A stretch of DNA of 64,000 nucleotides from Lachnospiraceae bacterium NK4A179. GTDB taxonomy: Bacteria > Bacillota > Clostridia > Lachnospirales > Lachnospiraceae. A program made the translations under genes and the position numbers. Positions 9,576 through 19,446 of the stretch are shown here, piece after piece. The first letter of the stretch is position 1. The number at the start of each line of letters is the position of its first letter. The notes below the pieces were generated by a model. It was not told where the DNA came from and did not search any database. It saw only the letters and a program-made list of their open reading frames with translations. The stretch is from positions 148,348-212,347 of the forward strand of contig ATWC01000002.1 of assembly GCA_000421045.1 (NCBI GenBank). The letters are read 5' to 3'.

Positions 9576-9905
9576 TTTTAAATTCCTCCAAGTTAAGTTG
9601 TGGTGCGTGTTTCTTTTCCGCAGAAGTATTTCATTCTTTATATAACGGAATATGGTTCAGAAACATCTATTAACAGTTACCTGCTGACTGGGTGCTTCTC
9701 TTCATTCCGGGGATTCGGAATATCAGATTATCACCGGCGGATCTCTCCGCTTTGCCTTCTCCGGTGGCTTACCCGGATAAGTATCAGCCGTAAATGCACG
9801 GCGCCACCATAATACGCCTCACATTTATCAAATAAACCGGTCTGAAATTGACGGACTCCAGACCGCAGCCGCTTTACTGCTTACTGCACACAAATAAAAC
9901 AGTTA
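9576..9905 (-). promoter_or_regulatory. Structured spacer between rpmJ and rpsM
   Basis: No gene was found in this 330-bp stretch. Three inverted repeats stand out: 9838-9844 with 9859-9865 (7 bp), 9732-9737 with 9761-9766 (6 bp) enclosing a 4-bp inner stem, and 9704-9709 with 9716-9721 (6 bp). No promoter with both boxes could be identified, so it is probably an RNA leader inside the superoperon. By analogy with other alpha operons it may be an S4-responsive site in front of rpsM, but that is inference. Confidence 0.4.
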
Positions 9906-10019
9906 TCAACCCTGTCTCTGTTTGTGCTTGGGATTCTCACAGATTACCATGATCTTCCCTTTCCTCTTAATTACTTTGCACTTTTCGCAAATAGGCTTTA
10001 CTGATGATCTAACCTTCAT
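9906..10019 (-). CDS. rpmJ: 50S ribosomal protein L36
   Basis: Smallest large-subunit protein, 37 aa. It begins [19 protein letters not shown] and keeps the zinc ligands Cys-x-x-Cys, a third Cys and a His ('[11 protein letters not shown]'). The Shine-Dalgarno AAAGGAGGG lies 7 bp before the ATG. Its place between infA and rpsM is standard. Confidence 0.97.
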   Translation of the reverse strand: MKVRSSVKPICEKCKVIKRKGKIMVICENPKHKQRQG

Positions 10020-10092
10020 GATAATACCCTCCTTTCAGAAAAGTCCGTTTAACAGTATACTACGGGGGTTCATCAAATGCAAGGAGAATTTT

Positions 10093-10311
10093 TTACTTTT
10101 TTCTCCATATGATGCGGCCCTTTGAAAGGTCGTAGGGTGAAAGCTCAAGTGTTACTGTATCACCGGGCAATATTTTTATAAAATTCTGTCTGAGCTTACC
10201 GCTTATGTGTGCGAGTACCTCATGCCCGTTTTCAAGCTTTACACGAAACATCGTATTAGGCAGTTTCTCTGTTACTGTGCCCTCAATTTCGATGACATCT
10301 GTCTTTGACAT
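10093..10311 (-). CDS. infA: Translation initiation factor IF-1
   Basis: Binds the ribosomal A site during initiation and helps IF-2 and IF-3. This 72-aa protein is a single S1-like OB fold with the canonical '[18 protein letters not shown]' and '[16 protein letters not shown]' segments. It lies between map and rpmJ, as in most Firmicutes. No KOW-domain L14e-like gene is present next to it, although one occurs there in some Clostridia. Confidence 0.97.
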   Translation of the reverse strand: MSKTDVIEIEGTVTEKLPNTMFRVKLENGHEVLAHISGKLRQNFIKILPGDTVTLELSPYDLSKGRIIWRKK

Positions 10312-10340
10312 AAATTCCTCCGTATTCCTATAAAAATGTA

Positions 10341-11096
10341 TCAGTCTACTAATGAAAGTATTTCGGGTGCCCCGTCAGTAATGAGTATCGTATTTTCATA
10401 ATGTGCCGCAGGGCTTCTGTCTTCTGTTACCACTGTCCAGTCATCTCCGAGCCATTCAACATCGCCGCGTCCCAGCGCTATCATGGGCTCAACTGCCAGT
10501 GTCATTCCGGCTTCAAGCTTAGGTCCCTTTCTCTTCATATGGAAGTTGGGGATCTGAGGTTCTTCATGTAATTCGGTTCCGATCCCGTGTCCTACAAGGT
10601 CCCTTATTATGCCATAGCCGAACTTTTCTATATAATCAGCGATCGCATTTGATATATCATAGAGATGATTTCCGGCAGTCGCGAATTTGATTCCTTCGAA
10701 GAAACTGTTTCTGGTTTCATCAACCAGCTGTTTCACTTCAGGAGCAACTTCACCGACACAATGTGTTCTTGCCGCATCGGAATTATATCCCTTATATATC
10801 ATTCCGGCATCGATCGAAATGATATCGCCTTCCTTGAGTATCCTGTCCTCTCTCGGTATGCCGTGAACCACTTCTTCATTAATGGAACAGCATATATTTC
10901 CGGGATATCCTTCATAATCCAAAAAATTCGATACACAGCCGCAGTCTTTAATGAAAGCTGCGGCGGCCCTGTCGATATCCATGGTTGAGATCCCGGGCTT
11001 GATCATTTTAGCGAGTTCATTATGCATCTCGCACAGAAGCCTGTTGGACTCTCTCATGAGTTCTATCTCTCTGGCCGATTTTATTGTGATTGCCAT
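10341..11096 (-). CDS. map: Methionine aminopeptidase, type I
   Basis: Removes the N-terminal Met from nascent proteins. Metal ligands are visible in '[19 protein letters not shown]' (two Asp), '[12 protein letters not shown]' (His) and 'VEPM' and '[14 protein letters not shown]' (Glu). At 251 aa it is of normal type Ia length, without an N-terminal zinc extension. It follows adk, the usual order. Confidence 0.97.
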   Translation of the reverse strand: MAITIKSAREIELMRESNRLLCEMHNELAKMIKPGISTMDIDRAAAAFIKDCGCVSNFLDYEGYPGNICCSINEEVVHGIPREDRILKEGDIISIDAGMIYKGYNSDAARTHCVGEVAPEVKQLVDETRNSFFEGIKFATAGNHLYDISNAIADYIEKFGYGIIRDLVGHGIGTELHEEPQIPNFHMKRKGPKLEAGMTLAVEPMIALGRGDVEWLGDDWTVVTEDRSPAAHYENTILITDGAPEILSLVD

Positions 11097-11122
11097 TTTA
11101 CTGCCTCTTCTCTTTAAAAATC

Positions 11123-11764
11123 CTATTTAAGGATCTTCTTTATATCTTCAAATACTTCTTTACTGTCTTTTGTTCCATCAACTGTTTCAAGAACATTTCT
11201 CTTACTGTAAAAATCTATAAGCGGGCTTGTCTGCTTGTGATAAACGTCAAGTCTGTTCTTTACTGTCTCTTCCTTGTCGTCATCTCTCAGAACAAGTTCG
11301 GATCCGCATACATCGCAGATACCTTCCTTCTTGGGAGGAATGTGAACGATATGATATGTTGCGCCGCACTTAAGGCATGCCCTTCTTCCTGACATGCGTC
11401 TTACTATATTCTCATCAGGAACATCTACGTTAACAGCCTTATCGATCTTGTCTCCGGTCTTCTCCAGTTCCTTCTCAAGCACCTCAGCCTGGGGTATCGT
11501 TCTGGGGAATCCATCAAGAACATAACCTTCCTTGCAATCATCCTGTGCAACTCTGTCAAGAAGAAGCCTTACCGTAAGTTCATCCGGAACAAGTTCTCCC
11601 TTGTCCATATAAGCTTTTGCTTCCTTGCCGAGTTCAGTTCCGTTTTTGATATTGGCCCTGAAAATATCACCTGTAGAAATATGAGGGATACCAAAATTTT
11701 CAGCTATCATTGAAGCCTGTGTTCCTTTTCCGGCCCCGGGTGCTCCAAGCATTACTATCTTCAT
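11123..11764 (-). CDS. adk: Adenylate kinase
   Basis: Interconverts 2 ADP and ATP plus AMP. The chosen start is the Met of '[16 protein letters not shown]', because AGGAGG lies 6 bp upstream of it. The longer reading frame, opening at 11809, starts inside a strong hairpin and adds 15 non-family residues. The P-loop, the NMP-binding 'STGDIFR' and a LID with four Cys (Cys-x-x-Cys ... Cys-x-x-Cys, zinc-type) are visible. Length is 213 aa. Confidence 0.97.
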   Translation of the reverse strand: MKIVMLGAPGAGKGTQASMIAENFGIPHISTGDIFRANIKNGTELGKEAKAYMDKGELVPDELTVRLLLDRVAQDDCKEGYVLDGFPRTIPQAEVLEKELEKTGDKIDKAVNVDVPDENIVRRMSGRRACLKCGATYHIVHIPPKKEGICDVCGSELVLRDDDKEETVKNRLDVYHKQTSPLIDFYSKRNVLETVDGTKDSKEVFEDIKKILK

Positions 11765-11808
11765 ATCTATCCTCCTGTTCTGCGGTATGATTGTTTCCCT
11801 TAAACTCA

Positions 11809-11846
11809 AAGGACACTATGCATAAATCTTATGCATAGTGTTCCTT
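11809..11846. other. Strong hairpin between secY and adk
   Basis: A 17-bp stem with a 3-nt loop and a single bulged base lies in the secY-adk spacer. Neither strand has a proper T-run beside it, so it is more likely an RNA processing, stability or pausing element than a terminator. Confidence 0.6.
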
Positions 11847-11895
11847 GATATAACTTATTATCTTTTTGTAAGCTTAAGATCTTCCGTCATCATCT

Positions 11896-13215
11896 TTATG
11901 AATTAAGGAAGCCCTTGTAATTTCTTTCAACCATCATGGTCTCAACCTGATGTATTGCTTCGATCACAACGCTTACAATGATTATCAGACTGGTGCCGGC
12001 AAATGTTACTCTTGCGCCGAATGCTCCGTTGCATACGATAGGGATCGCAACAACTATGAACAGACCGATAGCACCGATGAAAATGATATATCTGAGTATA
12101 TTATTGAGATACTCTGTTGTCGACTTTCCGGGACGTACGCCGGGGATGAAGCCGCCGTGCTTCTTTAAGTTATCTGAAATGATAACAGGGTTAAATGTGA
12201 TCGCTGTATAGAAATAAGCGAAGAATATAACAAGCACGATATAAATAAGTACACCGATAGTATATATAGGCTTCTCTTTGTTAAACCAATAGCTGGTCTG
12301 AAGCACTTTGAATACATCTGACCAGAATCCTGTCTGCGGAGTCTTTCCGAACAGACTGGCGATCACAACAGGGAACTCCATAAGCGATGATGCAAAGATA
12401 ACGGGCATAACGCCTGAAGTATTAACCTTGAGCGGAATACTGTTTGTATTTCCTGTTGCACTTATCCTGCTCTGGTTGCTCCTGCCATTGTAATGAACAG
12501 GAATCTTTCTTACCGCATCATTGAGCATGATAGTAAGAACTATTGTAATAACAATTACACCTATTATTATAACTGACGCAAGTATCGCTCTTCCGAGGTT
12601 AGATGCTGTTACAACAAACTGATTGAAGAGTCCGGCAATATCGCTGGGGATTCTTGCAGTTATGTTGAAAAGAAGGATGATAGAACTTCCGTTACCGATA
12701 CCCTTCTGTGTGATCTGCTCACCGAGCCACATAACAAATGCTGCACCTGCTGTCAGTGCGACTGTTACAGAAATGATGTTTATCGCATCATACTGCTGAA
12801 GAAGTCCGTCACGTCCGAACCCGACTGCCATACCAATGCCTTCAAGTACTGCAAGACCGATCGTGGCATATCGTGTTATCTCTGAAAGTTTCTGATGTCC
12901 GTCTTCCTCTCTGCTCATTTCTTCAAGAGCAGGAATAGAAAGAGTAAGCATCTGTATAACGATGGACGCCATAATGTAAGGTGTGATGCCGAGTGCGAAG
13001 ATCGACATGCTGGAAAACGAGCCACCGGTAAATGCATCAAAGAAATTGAATGCATCGCCTGTCTGCTGCGCAAACCAGTTTGCGAAGTAATCCCTGTTCG
13101 TACCCGGAACAGGGATCTGGCTTCCAAGCCTTACTATCACAAGCGCTAATAACGTATATAATATACGGTTGCGTATGTCTTTAATCTTAAACGCATTGAC
13201 TAATGTTTTAAACAT
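11896..13215 (-). CDS. secY: Preprotein translocase subunit SecY
   Basis: Channel-forming subunit of the Sec translocon in the cytoplasmic membrane. Ten hydrophobic segments can be followed. The plug region after TM1 and the conserved 'GITPYIMASIVIQML' and 'GIGNGSSIIL' motifs are present. Length (439 aa) is typical. The ATG overlaps the rplO stop (TAATG), so translation is probably coupled. It marks the end of the spc-type block and precedes adk. Confidence 0.98.
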   Translation of the reverse strand: MFKTLVNAFKIKDIRNRILYTLLALVIVRLGSQIPVPGTNRDYFANWFAQQTGDAFNFFDAFTGGSFSSMSIFALGITPYIMASIVIQMLTLSIPALEEMSREEDGHQKLSEITRYATIGLAVLEGIGMAVGFGRDGLLQQYDAINIISVTVALTAGAAFVMWLGEQITQKGIGNGSSIILLFNITARIPSDIAGLFNQFVVTASNLGRAILASVIIIGVIVITIVLTIMLNDAVRKIPVHYNGRSNQSRISATGNTNSIPLKVNTSGVMPVIFASSLMEFPVVIASLFGKTPQTGFWSDVFKVLQTSYWFNKEKPIYTIGVLIYIVLVIFFAYFYTAITFNPVIISDNLKKHGGFIPGVRPGKSTTEYLNNILRYIIFIGAIGLFIVVAIPIVCNGAFGARVTFAGTSLIIIVSVVIEAIHQVETMMVERNYKGFLNS

Positions 13216-13655
13216 TAAACCACCTCTGCTGTGCCGCCTGCTTTTTCAATCTTTTCCTTTGCAGATGCGCTGAAAGCGTTAACTTTAACATTGAGCTTCT
13301 TTGTAAGCTCGCCGTTACCGAGAATCTTTACTCCGTCAGCAGCATCTTTTATGATGCCTTTTTCCAGTAAGGATTCTACTGTAACATCAGTTCCGTTGTC
13401 AAATACTTCAAGACGGCTGACATTTATAGCAACGATTTCACGAGTGTTAATGTTCTTGAAACCTCTCTTCGGGATACGTCTGTATAAAGGCATCTGACCG
13501 CCTTCGAAACCTATCCTGGGAGCTCCTGAACGTGCCTTCTGACCTTTATGTCCCTTACCTGCAGTCTTTCCGTTTCCTGATCCGTGACCACGTCCTCTTC
13601 TGAAGTTATCGCTGTGAACGGAACCCTTAGCAGGTCTTAAATTAGATAATTCCAT
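13215..13655 (-). CDS. rplO: 50S ribosomal protein L15
   Basis: Late-assembling large-subunit protein. The Gly/Arg/Lys-rich N-terminus ('[20 protein letters not shown]') is diagnostic, as is '[18 protein letters not shown]' near residue 50. Length is 146 aa. It lies between rpmD and secY and overlaps secY by one base. Confidence 0.98.
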   Translation of the reverse strand: MELSNLRPAKGSVHSDNFRRGRGHGSGNGKTAGKGHKGQKARSGAPRIGFEGGQMPLYRRIPKRGFKNINTREIVAINVSRLEVFDNGTDVTVESLLEKGIIKDAADGVKILGNGELTKKLNVKVNAFSASAKEKIEKAGGTAEVV

Positions 13656-13682
13656 TTTATACCTCCATGTTATGAAAGGGCT

Positions 13683-13868
13683 TTAAGCCTCTTCAACCTT
13701 AAGCATATATCCGACCTGACGGATCTGTCCTCTTGTTGCCTCGTTATCCGGAAGGGTAACGGTCTTGTGCATCTTTGAAAGGCCCATAGCCTCGACAGTC
13801 CTTCTGTGCTTCGGAACAGCCCCGATCGGTGACTTAACCAAAGTAACCTTTAATGTCTTATCTGCCAT
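13683..13868 (-). CDS. rpmD: 50S ribosomal protein L30
   Basis: Small 61-aa large-subunit protein. 'LKVTLVKSPIGAVPKHRRTV' and 'LGLSKMHKTV'-like spacing match the bacterial short form of L30. A GGAGG site precedes the ATG and the gene lies between rpsE and rplO. Confidence 0.97.
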   Translation of the reverse strand: MADKTLKVTLVKSPIGAVPKHRRTVEAMGLSKMHKTVTLPDNEATRGQIRQVGYMLKVEEA

Positions 13869-13889
13869 TTTTCTATCCTCCAGCTCTTT

Positions 13890-14399
13890 TTATGCCCTGA
13901 TATCAGCAACAGACTTACCACGGTTCATTGCCACTTCTTCAGGACTCTTAAGACCAGCCAGACCTGCTATAGCTGCCTGTACAACGTTCTGCTTATTGTT
14001 TGAGCCGAGAGACTTTGTACGGATATTCTTGATTCCGGCCATATCGCAGACGATACGTGCAGGACCACCGGCGATGACACCGGTACCCTGAGGAGCCCTC
14101 TTCATAAGAAGAACAGCTGAACCGTACTTTCCGATCTGATCATGTGTAATGCTCTCGTTCTCATCTCTTGCAACAGTAACGAGGTGCTTTGTAGCATCCT
14201 CTTTACCCTTGCGGATTGCCTCGGGGATCTCGGCAGCTTTACCGATACCTGCTCCCACATGGCCGTTTCCGTCACCAACTACTACAAGTGCGGAAAATCT
14301 CATATGACGGCCGCCCTTAACGACCTTCGTTACGCGCTTGATGGAAACAAGCTTATCATTTAACTCAAGTCCGCTTGCGTCTATTATTTCATTTCTCAT
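13890..14399 (-). CDS. rpsE: 30S ribosomal protein S5
   Basis: Small-subunit protein that helps set decoding accuracy. The N-terminal double-stranded-RNA-binding-like fold shows '[21 protein letters not shown]' and '[20 protein letters not shown]', followed by the S5 C-terminal domain with '[19 protein letters not shown]'. Length is 169 aa. It is between rplR and rpmD as expected. Confidence 0.98.
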   Translation of the reverse strand: MRNEIIDASGLELNDKLVSIKRVTKVVKGGRHMRFSALVVVGDGNGHVGAGIGKAAEIPEAIRKGKEDATKHLVTVARDENESITHDQIGKYGSAVLLMKRAPQGTGVIAGGPARIVCDMAGIKNIRTKSLGSNNKQNVVQAAIAGLAGLKSPEEVAMNRGKSVADIRA

Positions 14400-14414
14400 C
14401 GCTTATCCCCTTCC

Positions 14415-14783
14415 TTAGAACTCTAATCCGGCTTCTCTTGCTGCATCTGCAAGTGCCTTAACTTTGCCGTGATAAAGATATCCGCCTCTGTCAAAAACCA
14501 CTTCCTTGATGCCTGCATCGAGTGCTCTCTTTGCAACGAGCTTGCCGACGTAAGCAGCTGCCTCTGTATCATTTGTCTTGCTAAGCTCAGCCTTGACGTC
14601 TTTCTCTACTGTTGAAGCTGCAACAAGAGTCTTGCCTGCTGCATCGTCGATTACCTGAGCATACATATTTTTGTTGCTGCGGAAAACTGAAAGGCGGGGT
14701 CTTTCAGCAGTGCCGCTAAAGCGATTACGAAGTCTGTCATGCTTCTTAACGCGGATTTCCTGTCTGGATTTCTTGCTGACCAT
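14415..14783 (-). CDS. rplR: 50S ribosomal protein L18
   Basis: 5S rRNA-binding protein of the central protuberance. '[20 protein letters not shown]' and the C-terminal '[20 protein letters not shown]' are canonical, 122 aa. A GGAGG-type site lies upstream. Operon position is between rplF and rpsE. Confidence 0.98.
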   Translation of the reverse strand: MVSKKSRQEIRVKKHDRLRNRFSGTAERPRLSVFRSNKNMYAQVIDDAAGKTLVAASTVEKDVKAELSKTNDTEAAAYVGKLVAKRALDAGIKEVVFDRGGYLYHGKVKALADAAREAGLEF

Positions 14784-14798
14784 TTTTTATCGCCCTCC

Positions 14799-15341
14799 TT
14801 ATTTCTTACCGGTCTTGCCGACTTTGCGTCTGATCGTCTCAGTGGCATACTTGATACCCTTGCCCTTGTAAGGCTCAGGACGTCTCTTGTCTCTGATCTC
14901 TGCCGCAAACTGGCCGACTTTTTCTTTGTCGCAGCCCTTAACGATTATTACGTTCTGGCCGTCAACAACTGTCTCTATTCCCTCGGGATCGGTCATCTCA
15001 ATGGGATGTGAATAACCAAGAGTAAGCTGAAGTGTCTTGCCCTGCTTCGCAGCCCTGTAACCTACACCGTTAACCTCAAGCTTCTTCTCAAAACCATCAG
15101 TAACACCAACTACCATATTGTGGATGAGTGTTCTTGTAAGTCCGTGAAGAGATTTCATCTTCTTAAGATCATTCGGTCTTGAAACCGTTATCTCGGCACC
15201 CTCTACCTTGATCTCCATCTCAGCGGGAAGAACTCTTTCAAGTGTTCCCTTGGGTCCCTTTACAGTCACTTTGTTATTTTCTGCAATATCTACCGTTACT
15301 CCGGCAGGTATCGCGATTGGCATTTTTCCTATACGTGACAT
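14799..15341 (-). CDS. rplF: 50S ribosomal protein L6
   Basis: Large-subunit protein near the factor-binding site. It begins '[17 protein letters not shown]' and ends with the conserved '[25 protein letters not shown]' block; 180 aa. AGGAGGTACGGGC precedes the ATG. It follows a structured 148-bp spacer after rpsH. Confidence 0.98.
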   Translation of the reverse strand: MSRIGKMPIAIPAGVTVDIAENNKVTVKGPKGTLERVLPAEMEIKVEGAEITVSRPNDLKKMKSLHGLTRTLIHNMVVGVTDGFEKKLEVNGVGYRAAKQGKTLQLTLGYSHPIEMTDPEGIETVVDGQNVIIVKGCDKEKVGQFAAEIRDKRRPEPYKGKGIKYATETIRRKVGKTGKK

Positions 15342-15432
15342 GCCCGTACCTCCTGTATTATTTTGATTATTAACAACAAACTAGCATTAATTATGCGATC
15401 AACCGCATATATGTCTGCACATTCACAGACCC

Positions 15433-15483
15433 TGTTTTCTTTTGTAAAACCCAGCATTTAAGCCGGTTTTACTTTAGAAAACA
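15433..15483 (-). other. Long hairpin in the rpsH-rplF spacer
   Basis: An 8-bp outer stem (15433-15440 with 15476-15483) is followed inward by a small A-rich internal loop and a second near-perfect stem of about 10 bp. It begins a few bases after the rpsH stop and has no T-run. It is probably an RNA processing or regulatory structure inside the spc-type block. Confidence 0.5.
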
Positions 15484-15489
15484 TCTATC

Positions 15490-15891
15490 TTACCAGATGA
15501 ATGCAAGCACTTCTCCGCCTACACCCTTGTTTCTTGCTTCTCTGTCAGTTATAACTCCCTCGTTTGTGGAGATTATAGCAACACCGAGTCCGCCAAGAAC
15601 CCTGGGAAGCTCATCCTTACCTGCATAAACACGCAGACCGGGCTTTGAGATTCTCTTGATGCCTGTAAGAACCTTGTCGTTCTTGTCAGCGCCATACTTA
15701 AGTGTGATGTGGATGTTCTCGAACTTGCCGTCCTGAACCATCTCGTATTTCTTAATATAGCCCTCGTCCAGAAGGATCTTTGCTATGGAGATCTTCATCT
15801 TGGATGCCGGGATATCAACCGTATCATGCTTTGCAGTGTTTGCATTACGGATTCTTGTAAGCATATCCGCTATGGGATCACTCATTGTCAT
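15490..15891 (-). CDS. rpsH: 30S ribosomal protein S8
   Basis: Binds the central domain of 16S rRNA; in Escherichia coli it represses the spc operon. '[20 protein letters not shown]' and the C-terminal '[19 protein letters not shown]' are canonical; 133 aa. It is preceded by rpsZ with an AGGAGG site. The spacer after it holds a strong hairpin. Confidence 0.98.
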   Translation of the reverse strand: MTMSDPIADMLTRIRNANTAKHDTVDIPASKMKISIAKILLDEGYIKKYEMVQDGKFENIHITLKYGADKNDKVLTGIKRISKPGLRVYAGKDELPRVLGGLGVAIISTNEGVITDREARNKGVGGEVLAFIW

Positions 15892-15909
15892 CTTTTCTGT
15901 CCTCCTTCT

Positions 15910-16095
15910 TTACCAGCTGGCCTTCTTAACACCCGGGATCTCACCCTTGCTTGCAAGCTCACGGAAGCATACTCTGCAGATACCGTACTTCTTAAGAACA
16001 GAATGAGGTCTTCCGCAGATCCTGCAGCGGGTATAAGCTCTGGTCGAGAATTTCGGTGTACGCGACTGCTTTACCTTCATTGACATTTTAGCCAT
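15910..16095 (-). CDS. rpsZ: 30S ribosomal protein S14, type Z
   Basis: Short zinc-binding form of S14, 61 aa, with the four ligands in two Cys-x-x-Cys pairs (Cys24, Cys27, Cys40, Cys43) and the tail '[11 protein letters not shown]'. Presence of the zinc form in the spc block is standard for Firmicutes. The gene lies between rplE and rpsH. Confidence 0.97.
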   Translation of the reverse strand: MAKMSMKVKQSRTPKFSTRAYTRCRICGRPHSVLKKYGICRVCFRELASKGEIPGVKKASW

Positions 16096-16130
16096 GAAAT
16101 ATTTCCTCCTTGATTGATGGACTGTCTGCC

Positions 16131-16670
16131 TTATTTCTCGTAGGGCATGCCGAACAGTCTCAGTAACTCTCTTGCTTCCTCATCGGTCTTAGCTGTGGTA
16201 ACGATTATGACATCCATACCACGAACCTTATCGACCTTATCGTACTCTATCTCGGGGAAGATGATCTGCTCTTTGATACCAAGTGCATAGTTTCCTCTTC
16301 CGTCGAAGCTGTTGGGGTTAACACCCCTGAAGTCACGAACTCGAGGAAGTGCAAGATTTACAAGCCTGTCAAGGAACTCGTACATCTTCTCGCCTCTGAG
16401 TGTTGTCTTGCAGCCGATCGCAAGACCCTCACGGATCTTGAAGTTTGCGATTGACTTCTTGGCCTTCGTGATGACAGCCTTCTGACCTGTGATAGTTTCC
16501 ATATCTGCTACAGCGCCTTCCATAGCCTTGGCATTTTCCTTAGCTTCGCCGACGCCCATATTTATCACGATCTTTTCGATCTTAGGTATCTCCATGACGT
16601 TCTTATAACCGAACTTCTTTGTCATGGCATCCATGATCTCGTTCTTATACTGATCTTTTAATCTGCTCAC
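16131..16670 (-). CDS. rplE: 50S ribosomal protein L5
   Basis: 5S rRNA-binding protein of the central protuberance. '[20 protein letters not shown]', '[21 protein letters not shown]' (quoted in part) and '[17 protein letters not shown]' identify it; 179 aa. It sits between rplX and rpsZ. Confidence 0.98.
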   Translation of the reverse strand: MSRLKDQYKNEIMDAMTKKFGYKNVMEIPKIEKIVINMGVGEAKENAKAMEGAVADMETITGQKAVITKAKKSIANFKIREGLAIGCKTTLRGEKMYEFLDRLVNLALPRVRDFRGVNPNSFDGRGNYALGIKEQIIFPEIEYDKVDKVRGMDVIIVTTAKTDEEARELLRLFGMPYEK

Positions 16671-16687
16671 GTCTTAAGTCTCCTTCC

Positions 16688-16996
16688 TTAATCGATCACA
16701 TCACCGGTGGACTTTGCGTAACGAACTTTCTTACCATCCACGGTCTTGAAGCCGATCCTGGTCGGATTTCCTTTGTGAAGATACATCACATTGGAAATAT
16801 CGATGGGAGCTTCCTTTTCAACTATTCCGCCAGTCTGATTCTTTGCTGAAGGCTTCATGTGCTTTGTTACCTTATTGATGCCCTCAACGAGCACCTTGCC
16901 GTTCTTATGATCGACTTTAAGGACTTTGCCCTCTGTGCCTTTATTTGTATCTCCTGCGATGATCCTGACTGTATCGCCAACTTTTATCTTTGTCAT
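16688..16996 (-). CDS. rplX: 50S ribosomal protein L24
   Basis: Early-assembly large-subunit protein. The N-terminal KOW motif ('KVGDTVRIIAGDTNKGTEGK') is followed by 'VEGINKVTKHMKPSAKNQTG'; 102 aa. AGGAGG precedes the ATG and it follows rplN closely. Confidence 0.98.
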   Translation of the reverse strand: MTKIKVGDTVRIIAGDTNKGTEGKVLKVDHKNGKVLVEGINKVTKHMKPSAKNQTGGIVEKEAPIDISNVMYLHKGNPTRIGFKTVDGKKVRYAKSTGDVID

Positions 16997-17009
16997 TACC
17001 GGATCCTCC

Positions 17010-17378
17010 TTATAATACTTCCGGAGCGAGGGATACGATCTTCATGAACTTCTTATCACGAAGCTCCCTTGCAACCGGCCCGAATATACGGGTGCCGCGC
17101 GGAGTATTGTCATCCTTTATGATGACTGCCGCATTCTCATCAAACTTTATATAGGAACCATCCTTGCGGTGTGCGCCCTTTACTGTACGAACAACTACAG
17201 CCTTGACAACATCACCTTTCTTCACAACGCCGCCGGGTGTTGCATCCTTGACCGAAGCAACGATCACATCGCCGATCGCAGCATATCTCCTGGTAGATCC
17301 GCCGGATACCCGAATGCAGAGGAGTTCCTTTGCGCCGGTGTTGTCAGCAACCACCAGTCTGCTTTCCTGTTGTATCAT
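17010..17378 (-). CDS. rplN: 50S ribosomal protein L14
   Basis: Large-subunit protein at the 30S interface. It begins '[19 protein letters not shown]' and carries '[20 protein letters not shown]' near the C-terminus; 122 aa, the family norm. It opens the block conventionally called spc, but no separate promoter is visible after rpsQ. Confidence 0.98.
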   Translation of the reverse strand: MIQQESRLVVADNTGAKELLCIRVSGGSTRRYAAIGDVIVASVKDATPGGVVKKGDVVKAVVVRTVKGAHRKDGSYIKFDENAAVIIKDDNTPRGTRIFGPVARELRDKKFMKIVSLAPEVL

Positions 17379-17410
17379 GATTATAATCTCCTTCCGAATC
17401 TAAAATCCGA

Positions 17411-17668
17411 TTACTTCGCTTTTTCAACGATGCCTACCAGTCTCCATCTCTTATCTTTTGAAAGAGGTCTGGTCTCGACAACCTTTACGGTATCTCCGAT
17501 ATGTGCTTCGTTGTTCTCATCATGAGCCTTGAGCTTGTAGGTCTTCTTCACGATCTTTCCGTAAAGAGGATGCTTGACATGGTCCTCAACGGCCACAGTG
17601 ATGGTCTTTTCCATCTTATCACTGACTACCTTGCCGGTACGTGTTTTTCTTAAATTTCTCTCTTCCAC
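17411..17668 (-). CDS. rpsQ: 30S ribosomal protein S17
   Basis: Primary 16S rRNA-binding protein. The start is a GTG giving an 85-aa protein ('[18 protein letters not shown]'), because AGAGGAG lies about 6 bp upstream and this length fits the family. The open frame runs back to 17791 through rpmC, but those 41 extra residues are not S17-like. The '[19 protein letters not shown]' segment is canonical. Confidence 0.95.
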   Translation of the reverse strand: MEERNLRKTRTGKVVSDKMEKTITVAVEDHVKHPLYGKIVKKTYKLKAHDENNEAHIGDTVKVVETRPLSKDKRWRLVGIVEKAK

Positions 17669-17687
17669 GATCTTCTCCTCTCTACGT

Positions 17688-17897
17688 TCACGCCTCTGCC
17701 TTAAGCTTGTCGTTAAGCACTGTCTGGATGCGGGCAATGTTTCTGCGCACCTCTGTGATCTGTGCTGTATTGTCAAGCTGGTTGGTAGCATTGCGGAATC
17801 TTAAGTTGAAAAGCTCCTTCTTAGCATCGACAAGATCCTTATTAAGTTCATCCTTTGTCTTGCCTTCAAGTTCCTTAACATACTTATTAGTTTTCAT
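17688..17897 (-). CDS. rpmC: 50S ribosomal protein L29
   Basis: Two-helix hairpin protein at the tunnel exit where SRP and trigger factor bind. The start is the ATG of '[14 protein letters not shown]', giving 69 aa; the longer frame opening at 18026 overlaps rplP and is not L29-like. The last 11 bases of rplP overlap this start, indicating coupled translation. '[18 protein letters not shown]' is diagnostic. Confidence 0.96.
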   Translation of the reverse strand: MKTNKYVKELEGKTKDELNKDLVDAKKELFNLRFRNATNQLDNTAQITEVRRNIARIQTVLNDKLKAEA

Positions 17898-18336
17898 TTG
17901 CTGCACCGCCTTCCATGACCGGCTCGAGGTCTGCCTTCGAAACGATCTTGCACTTGCAGGGAAGCTTGTGAGCTGCGAGACGAAGCGCCTCTTTAGCAGC
18001 CTCCTCGGGAACACCTGCGATCTCATAAAGAACGCGTCCCGGCTTTACAACAGCTACCCAATATTCAAGAGAACCTTTTCCTGAACCCATTCTGGTTCCG
18101 GCCGGCTTAGTTGTTACCGGCTTATCAGGGAAAATCTTTATCCATACACGGCCGCCACGCTTTGTGTAACGAGTCATAGCTACACGGGCTGCCTCTATCT
18201 GATTTGACTTTATCCAGCAAGGCTCGGTTGCTACAAGACCAAACTCACCATAGCTGATGGTATTACCCTTCATAGCCTTACCGGCCATGTTACCGCGGAA
18301 CTGCTTGCGGCGCTTTACTCTCTTCGGCATTAACAT
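17887..18336 (-). CDS. rplP: 50S ribosomal protein L16
   Basis: Large-subunit protein beside the A-site tRNA elbow. It begins '[19 protein letters not shown]' and includes '[20 protein letters not shown]' and '[10 protein letters not shown]'; 149 aa, a little longer than usual because of an acidic tail. The ATG overlaps the rpsC stop (TAATG). Confidence 0.98.
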   Translation of the reverse strand: MLMPKRVKRRKQFRGNMAGKAMKGNTISYGEFGLVATEPCWIKSNQIEAARVAMTRYTKRGGRVWIKIFPDKPVTTKPAGTRMGSGKGSLEYWVAVVKPGRVLYEIAGVPEEAAKEALRLAAHKLPCKCKIVSKADLEPVMEGGAANEN

Positions 18337-19031
18337 TATCTGTCACTCCCTTCTTTCGAGGCCTGCTTATTTCCCTTTGAGGGAAGCACCTCGCCCTTGT
18401 AGATCCAAACCTTTACACCGATCTTTCCGTAGGTTGTATCTGCTTCTGCGAAGCCATAGTCAATGTCTGCACGGAGTGTCTGCAGAGGAATTGTACCCTC
18501 GCTGTAGAACTCCTTTCTTGCGATATCCGCACCACCAAGTCTTCCGGAAACGCAAGCCTTGATACCCTGAGCTCCGGTGATTGAATTGCCGCGGTTGTCT
18601 TTCTTCATTGTTCTTGTCATGCAGCTCTTTACCGCACGTCTGAATGAGATACGATTCTCAAGCTGTGTTGCGATGTTCTCAGCTACAAGCTGTGCATCTG
18701 CATCGGGCTTCTTAACTTCCTGAACATCAAGAGAAATCTCATTTCTTCCGATGTACTTCTGAAGAGCCTTCTTTGTAGCTTCGATACCGGCACCGCCCTT
18801 ACCGATCACTACACCGGGCTTCTGTGTATAAACCACAACTTCAGCCTTGCCGCCCTTGCGTGAGATCTCAATCTTTGAGATGCCTGCTGCATAGAGCTTC
18901 TTCTTTAAGTACTCACGTATCTTATGATCCTCAACGAGGTAATCAGCGAACTCTTTCTCGCTGTACCACTTGGAGTCCCAATCTTTGATAACGCCGACTC
19001 TTAAGCCGTGGGGATTAACCTTCTGTCCCAT
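18336..19031 (-). CDS. rpsC: 30S ribosomal protein S3
   Basis: Small-subunit head protein lining the mRNA entry channel. '[20 protein letters not shown]', the KH-domain '[14 protein letters not shown]' and '[20 protein letters not shown]' identify it; 231 aa. It overlaps rplP by one base and starts 2 bp after rplV. Confidence 0.98.
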   Translation of the reverse strand: MGQKVNPHGLRVGVIKDWDSKWYSEKEFADYLVEDHKIREYLKKKLYAAGISKIEISRKGGKAEVVVYTQKPGVVIGKGGAGIEATKKALQKYIGRNEISLDVQEVKKPDADAQLVAENIATQLENRISFRRAVKSCMTRTMKKDNRGNSITGAQGIKACVSGRLGGADIARKEFYSEGTIPLQTLRADIDYGFAEADTTYGKIGVKVWIYKGEVLPSKGNKQASKEGSDR

Positions 19032-19033
19032 AT

Positions 19034-19429
19034 TTACTCTGCTCCTTTCTCATCAAGAACTATAGTGATGTGGCTCATTCTCTTCTCGATCCTGTAAGCG
19101 CGTCCCTGTGCTCTGGGATGAACTCTCTTCATTGTCGGTCCCTTGTCTGCGAAGCACTCTGCGATGTAGAGATTTTCGGGATCAAGTCCGTTGTTGTTCT
19201 CCGCATTAGCTATTGCGGAATCGAGAAGCTTCTTGATGATGGATGAAGCATATCTGGGATTGTATTCAAGTATTGCCTTAGCAGTTGTTACATCCTTGCC
19301 TCTTATCGCATCAAGCACGAAGCATGCCTTCTGCACTGATACCCTTGCAAATGAAAGCTTTGCTGAGGGCCTTGTATCTTTTTCCGAATTTCTTTCTCTC
19401 TTATACTGAGATCTATGTCCTTTAGCCAT
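19034..19429 (-). CDS. rplV: 50S ribosomal protein L22
   Basis: Large-subunit protein whose loop lines the exit tunnel. '[20 protein letters not shown]' and '[20 protein letters not shown]' are diagnostic; 131 aa. The N-terminus carries about 20 extra basic residues relative to the Bacillus protein. Confidence 0.97.
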   Translation of the reverse strand: MAKGHRSQYKRERNSEKDTRPSAKLSFARVSVQKACFVLDAIRGKDVTTAKAILEYNPRYASSIIKKLLDSAIANAENNNGLDPENLYIAECFADKGPTMKRVHPRAQGRAYRIEKRMSHITIVLDEKGAE

Positions 19430-19446
19430 AGTTTTTTATGCCCTCC

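Noticed and set aside
17669..17791. N-terminal extension of S17
   Set aside because: The extra 41 residues lie in the rpmC coding region and do not match S17; the GTG at 17668 has the ribosome site.
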